The notes under the pieces: generated by a model
Databases searched by the model: none
What the model was told of the DNA's origin: nothing
Seen by the model: only the letters and a program-made list of their open reading frames with translations
DNA from: Stephanodiscus triporus
Taxonomy: Eukaryota > Bacillariophyta > Thalassiosirophyceae > Thalassiosirales > Thalassiosiraceae
Reading direction: 5' to 3'
Length of the DNA: 14,681 nt
Assembly: GCA_036939755.1 (NCBI GenBank)
Contig: JALLAZ010000512.1
Coordinates: forward strand, 1-14,681
Made by a program: the position numbers and the translations under genes
Shown: piece after piece, positions 1 through 7,091 of the stretch
How the letters are laid out: every line of letters starts with the position of its first letter
Position numbering within the stretch: the stretch's first letter is position 1

Positions 1-311
1 GATGAGTTTGGTGGTTTGAAGGGGGTGTATTTGGGTGCTGATATTCATCGGATGATACATGTTGAGGGGTGGTGGGAGAAATTGTAGGCTGGTTGCTGTG
101 ATGTGTTGGGGTCTTGTGGGTATATCCGTCATTTCTTCAATTTATTTTGGATTGAGTTTGGTGCGGATGGTGTGTGTGGTAGTTGGACAACTGAGTGGCG
201 TTTTGAGAAGACGGATGGTGTTCTGTGGGGTCGTTGGGTGGAGAGGTTGGTCAAGTTCCTGCGGGGAATGGGGGTTTGTTGGGTGGTGCTCCTAGATTGG
301 ATGATGATTTC

Positions 312-482
312 TAGACGGCCTCGCAAGAATTCATGTGTGTTGTTGAGCATTTGGAAGTGTGCGGTGGCTTGTTGCACTGTGAGTCCGATTGATTGTGAGT
401 ATCTGTCTGGGTGGTACACTAGTGATAGACATCAGAATTTTGTTTTTATTTCTCTGTCGCTTGCATTGAAGGGTAGGCCCAT
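312..482 (-). pseudogene. DnaJ-like J-domain segment at the C-terminal end of the LINE ORF
   Basis: From the ATG at 482-480 the frame reads MGLPFNASDREIKTKF, then a TGA stop, then CLSLVYHPDRYSQ. After a variable stretch it continues with HFQMLNNTHEFLRGRL. This follows the order of a J-domain: LG(L/V)..A(S/T)..EIK..(F/Y)R at helices I/II, the HPD tripeptide (complement 405-413) that in J-proteins stimulates Hsp70 ATPase, then a helix III ending in 'I..AYE.L'-like residues. The stop sits where J-domains usually have Arg, and one C-to-T change (CGA to TGA) would explain it. The segment lies on the same strand directly after the retroelement's Pro/Gln linker, so it appears to be part of the same polyprotein. 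No zinc-finger or Gly/Phe region is visible. An independent J-protein pseudogene is the alternative. Confidence 0.6.
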
Positions 483-546
483 GGCAAGCAGTGAGTCTCT
501 TTGGTTTCTGCCAACACCGTCAGGATCGTATCCGGTTTGGTTATGG

Positions 547-768
547 TTATTTGGTTGGGGAGGTGGAGGGGATGGGGGCGGAGGGGGTGGAGGTTGGTCC
601 TCTTGTCTTCTCTATCTTGTGCAGGGGAGATGGTGGCGGTGGTGGTGGTTGGTAGTCATTCTCAGGTTGCTGTTGTTGTGGTGGTGGCTGCTGCATTTGT
701 CTTGGTCTGTTTGGGTTGGGAGGGGGTACGTTAAGCCCTGGGGTTTTGAGTTTATTTATGTGCCAGTT
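547..768 (-). other. Pro/Gln-rich linker between RT region and J-domain of the LINE
   Basis: In the retroelement frame after the TGA at 769-771, translation continues with NWHINKLKTPGLNVPPPNP, then Gln and Pro runs (QQPPPQQQQPENDYQPPPPPP) and a Ser/Thr/Pro-rich stretch, ending at TAA 547-549. The neighbouring frame is also Pro-rich from about 596 to 550 and runs straight into the J-domain frame. A single-base indel in one of the C homopolymers therefore explains the change of frame. The uninterrupted coding-like character on both sides of the TGA suggests the stop is a late mutation. Confidence 0.55.
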
Positions 769-1623
769 TCATAAATGTTTGTCAAGGGCGACTGTTAGCC
801 AGAGTTTGCATTTGCCGTCTTTGTTGAGATGTGGTCTTGTGGTATATTCTCCTGTTGTCTTGTTTCTAGTTGTTATGTTTTCTGTCATTTCATTTGGCAT
901 AAGGGTGTGCAGGGATCTGACGATGGATTTCATGTTTGTCGTGATTATCCCTCCACGTGGTCTGGGGTTTTTGTTCCATGCCGTCAGCATTTGTTTAGGT
1001 GGGTGGTTGTTCGGCCCTCTTGCGATTTTCCCTATGTATGTGAGTTGTCTTGTAACTATGCTGTTTTCAGCTGTTGGTATGTTGTGGAATATTTTTCTGA
1101 TTTGATCATTTGTGATTCTGTCTTCCTTGACTTGTAGGATTCCTATTTTCAGTATTCTTCGGATGCTTCTGTGCCAGAATACTTCAAGTTTGTTTAGGTG
1201 AGAGCGGCGGAGTGCCCATGATTCACATCCCCAGAGTAGGAGACTCCCTGGGATAGCATTGAAGATCTGTTGTTTGGCTTTTAGGTCAGCATATGGGTTG
1301 TTCCATACGTGTTTCAGGGCTCCCATGGCTTTGTTGGCTGTAGTGATTTGGTGGTTTATGTCAAAGTCATCAGTTAGGTCAAAAGATATGTAGCTTCCGA
1401 GGTATTTGAAATGTTTGACGAAGTCAATGTAACCGTCGGCTACCATCATTCGGTTGGTTTCTTCGACCATGTCGTAGAGTGTTTCTCTTTCTTTCTGGCT
1501 CATGTTGGGGAAGGTCTTCTTTTTTGTGGGTAGTTCGGGTTGTTCTCTAAGGTATGGCAGTTCCCTGCAAAACTCGATTGTACTACTACTACCGTCGTAT
1601 GTACGTGGAAGCAACTGCCTTCA

Positions 1624-1877
1624 ATACTCTGCATTAGCGCACAGAAGATATCTTCGTACAGCTACGATGCTCTGTGTACTTAGGAACCCTGTATGTAAAA
1701 AAAAGGCCGAAGCTATGTATCCGGCCGCCCTAACAAAAATCCATCCTCTGTTGAAGCCTCTTCATCGCCACAAAAGAAGCGAACCAAAAATCAACCACAT
1801 TCTTAAAACACAAACGCCAAGCGCAGTACACGCCACGACGACCTCAAGCATAACAAACATACGAACATACACGCACA
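1624..1877 (+). promoter_or_regulatory. Upstream/promoter region of the histidine-phosphatase gene
   Basis: About 250 bp lie between the truncated retroelement and the ATG at 1878. Base composition changes here from T/G-rich (antisense retroelement) to A/C-rich, and the last 80 bp before the ATG (ACACAAACG, CATACGAACATACACGCACA) look like a 5' leader. No TATA box or other element can be named with confidence. The LINE 5' truncation point lies near 1600-1630, so the insertion landed within about 260 bp of the start codon. Confidence 0.35.
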
Positions 1878-2115
1878 ATGGCGACCAATTTCTCAGCCAT
1901 GAAACGAATCAACAGCTCAGGAGGCCTGAACGCCATGGTCGACGATAACTTCCAGTTCGCGCTCGGCCCGCCGGAGAGCGGATTTTCCATCTTCCTCGCG
2001 GAACGGACTAAGAAGATTCATTTCATTCGCCATGCCGAGGTGAGTACTAGAGCACCACGTAGACGAGCGAGGCGGCGCTGTTGTTCTTGATGTCGTTGAT
2101 GTTGATGTTGTTGTC

Positions 2116-2152
<37 letters not shown>

Positions 2153-3695
2153 TGATGATTTCATAAAAAAAGTAATGCTTGGATACTTTTGTGTGCATGT
2201 ACATGATCTTAGTTGATCGCTTCAGTACACTGATTAACAATGCCATTCGACAATACGACATCACCTCTGCATCGCGCAGGGATACCACAACGTCGCGACG
2301 AAGGAGACCGGAGACAACGACTGCCTCCTCCGTGGGGAAGGGCCCGCCTCCGCTCATCCGCTGTACGACGCCCGACTCACCCCCAAGGGCATCTCCCAAG
2401 CCAATGCTCTCAAGCAGTACCTCGCCAATCGTCCGTCCGGAAACCGCTCCTTCACGGCTTTCGACCTAGTCATCGTGTCCCCTCTCACGCGCACTTGCGA
2501 GACCGCACTCCACGTCTTCGGCGCGCCCCGCGATCCTGGCAAGCCGGCGTTCCTCAGTCTCGTGGACGCCCCCGAGGGCACCCCCGAGCGCGCCGCCGGC
2601 GTGAAGATCGCGCCGCCCCGATTCCTCGTGCGAGAGGAATGCCGCGAGAGGTGGGGTCACTACGTCTGCGACGGACGTCGGTCCATAGCGGAGATATCGG
2701 CCGAATTCCCCAACTTCGACTTCTCCGAGATCGTGCACGACAAGGACGTATTCTACACGGACGAGAGGGAATCGGACGAGCATTGCTGTATGCGTGCCGT
2801 CAAGTTCCTCGAGTGGCTCAACAAGCGTCCCGAGAAGTGCATCGCCGTTGTCACCCACTCGAGCTTCTTGCGTCACCTCTTCGGACAGTTCGGCGAAAAC
2901 CTCCACGGCGACGACATGGACAGCCTCCAACGTCTGGCGGGTAATTGCGAGCTGCGATCGATCGTGCTGTGCAGTCACGGGAACAAGGATGGGAAGGTCA
3001 TCGACCCATTGTTGCCACCGATGGCCGCTCCTTCCACGGGTAAGAGATTGCCTAGATTATTCCATTCCGTGCTACGCTTCCACAGTTTGCGATCTTCTTC
3101 GCTCGTTAATGCCGATACTGAACCCTTGTTTTTCGTCTCGTCCATCTCTGCTTTTCTTGGCCATATGGGGGCAGTTCGAATGGGCACAGAGTTTAATGGA
3201 AACACTTATTCAAATACTCCACCGCTCTCCGCTCCTTCCACGGGTGAGAGATTGCTGAAAAATTTTCATTCCGTGCCATGCTTCCGCAGGTTGCTATCAA
3301 TGCCGATACTGAACCTTTTTTTTATGTCCTTTATCTCTATTTTCCTTGGCCTTCGGGAGGCAGTTCAACTGGGTGCTAAATCGAGTGGGCTTGGTGACGG
3401 ACATGCAAGCAAGCCGCTGTCCGCCCCTTCCAAGGGTGAGAGATTGCTCACGTGGGGATCTTCTTCCTCCTTAATGACCACACTGAACCCTTAATTCTCC
3501 TATTTCTCCATCTCTGCTTTCCTTGGCTGTCTGGGGGCAGTCTCAATAAGCTCAACGTCGATTGGGCTTGATGACGGAAGTTCAGAATCTGAAGAGAGTC
3601 AAGTGCAGGACAGTTCATCGGGCGTCGATGATGACTTTCCTAACCCTAATTCGTCTGAGTTCGACTCTGATTTTGTCAATATGTGGTCAGGATAA
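1878..3695 (+). CDS. Histidine phosphatase superfamily (phosphoglycerate mutase-like) protein, five exons
   Basis: Proposed exons are 1878-2039, 2280-3039, 3175-3243, 3364-3435 and 3541-3695, all with GT-AG introns, giving about 405 aa. The phosphatase domain spans roughly residues 46-290: catalytic RHAE (51-54, split from GYHN by intron 1), SPLTRT (122-126), REECRE with the acidic residue (172-177), CDGRRSI, FPNFDFSEI, then THSSFLRHLFG with the second catalytic His (247) and RLAGNCELRSI. This layout matches the plant/fungal PGAM-like proteins (At5g64460 and yeast PMU1 type) rather than glycolytic PGAM, so a phosphatase role is more likely; the substrate is unknown. The start ATG is the first in the exon and no targeting peptide is evident. 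The tail (308-405) comes from three similar exons and ends in an acidic Ser/Asp/Glu-rich stretch. The 3' exon structure is inferred from splice signals and phase agreement, and transcripts would settle it. Confidence 0.85.
2116..2152 (+). repeat. (GAT)12 microsatellite in intron 1 of the phosphatase gene
   Basis: A perfect GAT trinucleotide run of about 12 units lies inside the 240-bp first intron (2040-2279), preceded by imperfect GTTGAT units from about 2086. It is likely polymorphic in length. The intron has a canonical GTGAGT donor and a GCGCAG acceptor, so the repeat should not affect splicing sites directly. Confidence 0.9.
3028..3560 (+). repeat. Three tandem exon/intron modules at the 3' end of the phosphatase gene
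   Basis: The segment GCTCCTTCCACGG plus its GTAAGAGATTGC donor recurs three times, with donors at 3040, 3244 and 3436. Each copy is followed by an intron containing CATTCCGTGC or a relative, a GCCGATACTGAACC-like stretch, TTCCTTGG and a GGGGGCAG or GGGAGGCAG acceptor (3174, 3363, 3540). Introns are 135, 120 and 105 bp; the exons between are 69 and 72 bp. Exon 4 and the start of exon 5 also share TGGGCTTGRTGACGGA, so the duplicated unit covers intron and exon. All splice phases are 1, so each module adds whole codons. Confidence 0.8.
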
Positions 3696-5225
3696 GATCT
3701 CAATGCCGGGGTCGTCCACGGATGAAAAAGTTTTGCTTTGACCCTTTCACGGAGAAAGTTGATGAACATGTTGACGTCCAAACATTTCGGGAGAAAGTCC
3801 TTATTGTTGTAACCTATAACGCCGTGTATTCGCACATTATTCATCCACCTAGAGTGGCATTCTTGACAATAAACTCGCCCCTAGTCAGACCTTCTTCCCG
3901 AGCAGCCAGAAATGTTTGACCAAGCCTTGATTTTTTTTTAATGGTCTCATGTTTTTATGGTCATAACTTGTTTGAACCGCTGTTTGTGGTGCTTACAATG
4001 ATGAATGTGCTTTAGATTCAGAGGAAATGCCCTCACCCTCACTTTTTCTCCTTATATTGGTCCTCATGTGTTTCCTAGTGGGATTGACGTCAATTTTTTA
4101 TCGGATTGGACTAAGGGTGATATCGTACATGAATCATATTTAGACAACAAAAGAGGAATTTGGGTCTGTACCAACATTGCCAGTAGACAATAAGCAGTGA
4201 CACCAATGGGAGTGCTCTTTGCACCCTATGCTTTAATAGGGCAAGGGTCATGTGGTGATGAAAAGTCTGTAGCTCCAAATTGTGAGCTATAAGACTACCA
4301 ATGGTCTAAATAGGTAAAGATTAATTCAGAGAAAATATTACCTATGGGAGAACTCTCTGTGTCTGTTCTCAACAGTAGAATTGTCTTTGCTCCATAACCT
4401 TTTGACCCTCCCATTTTTCCTGTGGGAAGAATATAACAATTTTTGGAAGTTATGAGGGGTCCCATGCCTCTCAAGCAAGCCACTGATTTTCCTTTCTTTT
4501 GTTTGGTTGCAATCCATGAGGGTTTTTTCCAACAATAAAGATGATTTCTCCACTTATATCAGTTGATACATAATCTGGAAAATGGCATTGTAAGACCAAT
4601 CTGTACCCCCAAACACCATGTTTAGTTTGCAAGAAGCATGTGTGCCAATACCAATATGGAAGTCTGGCCTATGCAAGAACTTTTAGTTTCTGTAAAACTT
4701 GGCAGTTTTGAGACTCCACATCCACATAGCCTACATATATCTTTTAATGCAAACTGGTTTACTACACATATACTTAAGTTGCAATATCTTTTTTTACTGC
4801 AGTTCTCTTTTACTCAGTGCAGCAATGCTACTATGACTAGATCTAGATATGTGCCCCAATCCAAGGCATGATATTTTTTGAGTGGAAAATTATCAGTAGC
4901 AGAAAAGAGTCAGTAGCAATGTGAATGCTCTTTGCACCCGTTGCCCCACTACTTTAAAACCCTACATCAGAACTGTTGGGAGCCTTAGAACTTTATTGCT
5001 GATTTTATTAGACTGTCCACATAGTTGTCTAAACCTATCAGGGTTAGTCATGACAATGCCAAATGAGCCATGTGCTTGGCCCCCACATGTTGCAATGTGA
5101 AGATATACTCAAGATCCCCCGAAATATTCTTACATTGTGGGTTTTGCTTTTGTATGCAGGTTGTGCACGACACATAAGAATCAGGCATTGCATGGGAAAA
5201 ATAAATTTAAGGTGGGAACAATGAC
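3696..5225. other. Gene-poor AT-rich stretch without a recognisable gene
   Basis: This holds the 3' flank of the phosphatase gene and about 1.5 kb of AT-rich sequence. Only short open frames occur on either strand and none shows a recognisable domain. One small coding-like fragment (4005-4193, with FSPYIGPHVFPSGIDVNF) could be a relic but cannot be assigned. A 14-bp word TGCTCTTTGCACCC occurs at 4213-4226 and again at 4926-4939, each preceded by a related CAGTRRCAATG-type context. This suggests two old copies of a dispersed repeat about 713 bp apart. Confidence 0.5.
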
Positions 5226-5909
5226 ATGAGAATAGTATGTCTTGGGTCATTGATGCTCAGTGTGATGGATGTAGATGCATTTGACCCACCCCCTCCTCTG
5301 CTAGCACCTTTGCCTTCAACATCTACCAAGTGGAGGAGATGTGAGATTTGGCTTGAGTGCAGCAATTGCATACCAGTACCCCACCATCATTCACCCGACA
5401 ACACACAATAGCAGGACAGACAGTGCATTTTTGAAGAGAAATACCATCACCAAAGATGGGACTGCATTGAGAAGGAGGATTGGGTGCTATCCCCACCGGG
5501 CATGTTGTACACCCTTCTTTCCAGTGCATTTTTGAAGAGAAATACCACCACCAAAGATGGGACAGCGTTGAGAAGGAGGATTAGGTGCTATCCCCACCCG
5601 GCATGTTGTTGTTTGACTATGCAAATATCCATCCCAATGCCAATGGTGGAGGGGGAGACTGTGGTCATGCCATGTTGTCAGTCATGAGGGAAACGCTCGT
5701 GTCCTTCATGGACTTGCATCAGCGGCAGGTGCCATGATCATTGTCATTGTCAGTCATGGGCCATGATGATGGGAGGATGCTGAAGAAGGCCAAGGCAAAG
5801 CATTGTCTTGCCACTCCTGTCCACATCAACATCATTATGAAAGATGTTGGTCTGAGGATGGAGGGATTGCGGGTGCACCCCGTGCAAAGCCTGTATGGTA
5901 ACAGCTTAT
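5226..5909 (+). pseudogene. Decayed open reading frame of unknown origin, disrupted by a 101-bp duplication
   Basis: Starting at ATG 5226, one frame gives a Pro-rich stretch, then TKWRRCEIWLECSNC with clustered Cys. It runs into TAG at 5412 and continues with CIFEEKYHHQRWDCIEKEDW, then VLSPPGML. A 101-bp tandem duplication follows, which shifts the frame, and the second copy continues with LFDYANIHPNANGGGGDCGH and LVSFMDLHQRQVP. After a TGA come KKAKAKHCLATPVHINIIMK and VQSLYGNSL, ending at TAG 5907-5909. Removing the duplication restores one frame from 5226 to 5909 with two remaining stops. Composition looks coding-like but no family is recognised. A transposon protein or an old host gene is possible. 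Confidence 0.35.
5421..5608 (+). repeat. 101-bp direct tandem duplication
   Basis: Copy 1 (5421-5521) and copy 2 (5522 to about 5608) both begin CAGTGCATTTTTGAAGAGAA and share AAAGATGGGAC and GAGAAGGAGGATT, ending near GGCATGTTGT. They differ at a handful of positions, for example ATCACC versus ACCACC and TTGGG versus TTAGG. The period of 101 is not a multiple of three, so it disrupts the surrounding frame. Confidence 0.85.
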
Positions 5910-5979
5910 AGAGATAGTTGTATGGTACAATAGTGACAAGCAAACAAGTCTACGTATCTACTAGAAAACGTCGGCCTGA

Positions 5980-6370
5980 GAGCGTGTCCACAGGCAGCAT
6001 TTTTTCATACCCTAGTACTCCATTGGGGTATGAAATTGCATACATAAAATGTACCATACGTTATTTGAAGCCACCTGCAAAGTGGCAAAGGCAGCTGTGA
6101 GACATTGATGATGAAGGTGACGGCGATGGCAGAGGTTGCGGCGGCAGAGACGGAGGCGGAGGTGGCTGTTTGTTGTGGCGAAAGGGGTGGTGTGGATGGG
6201 TTGGGGCTGTGGCGGCGGCGCACTTGAACCGTTGCAGGTGGTATGAAAGTATGAAAACCAGAGGCCAAAAATTCTGCCTGTGGCCAAGGTTTCATACATA
6301 GTGGGGAGGACAGACCAAATCAGGGCATGAATCCGAAATGGGCGAAAAAACGCTGCCTGTGGACAGGCCC
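5980..6370. mobile_element. MITE-like element with ~27-bp terminal inverted repeats
   Basis: The left end, GAGCGTGTCCACAGGCAGCA followed by TTTTTTC, matches the reverse complement of the right end, GGGCCTGTCCACAGGCAGCG followed by TTTTTTC, at all but a few positions. The flanking trinucleotides are TGA (5977-5979) and TTA (6371-6373), which could be a decayed 3-bp target duplication. The GGGCCTGTCC-type end and a TWA-like target would suit a PIF/Harbinger-type MITE, but this is tentative. Subterminal CCACCTGCAA (6071-6080) and its complement (about 6232-6241) add inner inverted repeats. A degenerate third copy of the end (TTCTGCCTGTGGCCAAGG, about 6270-6287) lies near the right terminus. The 391-bp length is too short for a transposase, so the element is non-autonomous. 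Confidence 0.6.
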
Positions 6371-6454
6371 TTATGCCCCGCGGCTTTTATGATAGAGTTT
6401 AATGTCGTACCATATGTACCACCAAGCAAGGCCAAGCAAGGACACGACCAAAGA

Positions 6455-6845
6455 CCAAATGAGGTTGAGGGAATTGTGTGGGGGTATGTGTGTGTTGTTG
6501 TGGCCGGTTCTGCATGGAGTTCCTGTGTAGGTCTGGTACTCTGCATGACCGCTTTTTGGTGCCAAAATAGACTCTGACTTTTTATGTAACACAAAACGCT
6601 TGCAAATCACCTTGCATTCGCAAATTGAGTTCTGCAAGCTCGAGCTTGCAAATTGCAATTTGAAAGCTCATGGTACAAATCTTAAATTTTGATAAATTTG
6701 AGCGCCATCAGTTACACAACTGGTGGATTGTCATTTTTTTTCTACATGGATCAGTACCAGACCGACAGGGGCAACTCCGCGCATCAAGCAAACCGCCCAC
6801 ATACACATCATAACCCCAACACAATTCCCTCAACCTCAATAAACC
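6455..6845. repeat. Large imperfect palindrome / fold-back element
   Basis: The left arm, read in reverse complement, contains AGTACCAGACCTACACAGGA, then CACATACCCCCACACAATTC and CCTCAACCTCA. The right arm on the + strand contains AGTACCAGACCGACAGGGGC, then CATAACCCCAACACAATTCC and CTCAACCTCA. The outer matches pair 6461 with 6837 and 6533 with 6760, placing the centre near 6647. An 18-bp perfect palindrome sits close to that centre (6633-6650). Weaker pairing (GTAAC, GC..CAAAT) continues inward. No coding capacity is visible; a fold-back or MITE origin is inferred. Confidence 0.55.
6633..6650. repeat. 18-bp perfect palindrome at the centre of the inverted repeat
   Basis: TGCAAGCTCGAGCTTGCA is identical to its reverse complement. 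It lies within a stretch rich in related words (CTTGCAAAT, CTTGCATTCGCAAAT, TTGCAAATTGCAATTTG), which gives further small inverted repeats. It could be the hairpin tip of the larger fold-back structure. Confidence 0.8.
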
Positions 6846-7091
6846 AACAATGATGTAATAGATGCCGCTGGGGAGCGGCAGAGGGCATTCCTCCGACCTT
6901 TCATAAAAACCATTCCGCAAAGGTGATAAATCATTCCGGATCTACATCATTTCCAAGCGCACCTGAACAGGAATTGGACGCATTTATCAGTATCGTCTGA
7001 ACAAGTCTCTGTCCAAATCTCCGTTGCAATAAGTTCAGGCAGGGATAGAGCAGCCGATAGATAGGTTCGCCGGAAAATAAGCGCCAACTGC
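6846..7091 (+). promoter_or_regulatory. Upstream region of the sulfotransferase-like gene
   Basis: About 245 bp lie between the fold-back element and the first in-frame ATG. No recognisable promoter motif or RNA gene is seen. Short frames on the complementary strand here lack any domain. The region is the presumed promoter and 5' leader by position only. Confidence 0.3.

Larger units (their letters stand above)
129..1620 (-). pseudogene. 5'-truncated LINE-type retrotransposon ORF (RT C-terminal region + linker + J-domain), decayed
   Basis: Reading leftward from about 1620, the frame encodes the region that follows the reverse transcriptase palm in non-LTR retrotransposons. Visible signs are FKYLGSYIS, a helical stretch with ALKHVWNN, LLLWGCESWALRRSHLNKLE and WHRSIRRILKI, which is the usual 'YLGS...LLYGCESW...RRIL' layout of LINE ORF2 thumb and connection. 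No palm motif (YxDD box) is present, and a TGA at 1621-1623 closes the frame upstream, so the copy is 5'-truncated, as is typical of LINE insertions. The frame is broken by TGA at 769-771 and resumes as a Pro/Gln-rich linker (about 547-768). It then shifts frame within a C-rich tract (about 555-600) into a J-domain-like segment, broken by TGA at 432-434 and ending at TGA 129-131. The element probably continues past position 1 as 3' UTR. The retroelement call is secure; clade assignment is not possible by eye. Confidence 0.8.

Noticed and set aside
103..774. Long + strand ORF rich in Trp and Gly
   Set aside because: It is antisense to the retroelement's Pro/Gln linker and J-domain; its Gly/Val/Trp runs are the complement of Pro-rich codons and it has no domain.
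2116..2152. GAT repeat as a possible CRISPR-like or structured array
   Set aside because: It is a simple trinucleotide microsatellite without spacers, in an intron of a eukaryotic gene.
2240..2944. Long Arg/Pro-rich + strand ORF inside the phosphatase gene
   Set aside because: It overlaps the catalytic exon in another frame; GC-rich coding sequence commonly gives such shadow frames, and it has no motif.
2475..3494. Reading the phosphatase without its last three introns, ending at 3494
   Set aside because: The repeated donors and acceptors all agree in phase and give a longer tail ending at 3695. The read-through form is kept only as a possible retention isoform.
5323..5529. Cys-rich reverse-strand ORF, possible secreted repeat protein
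   Set aside because: It covers the 101-bp duplication, but the second copy lacks several of the Cys residues, and the + strand frame explains the region better.
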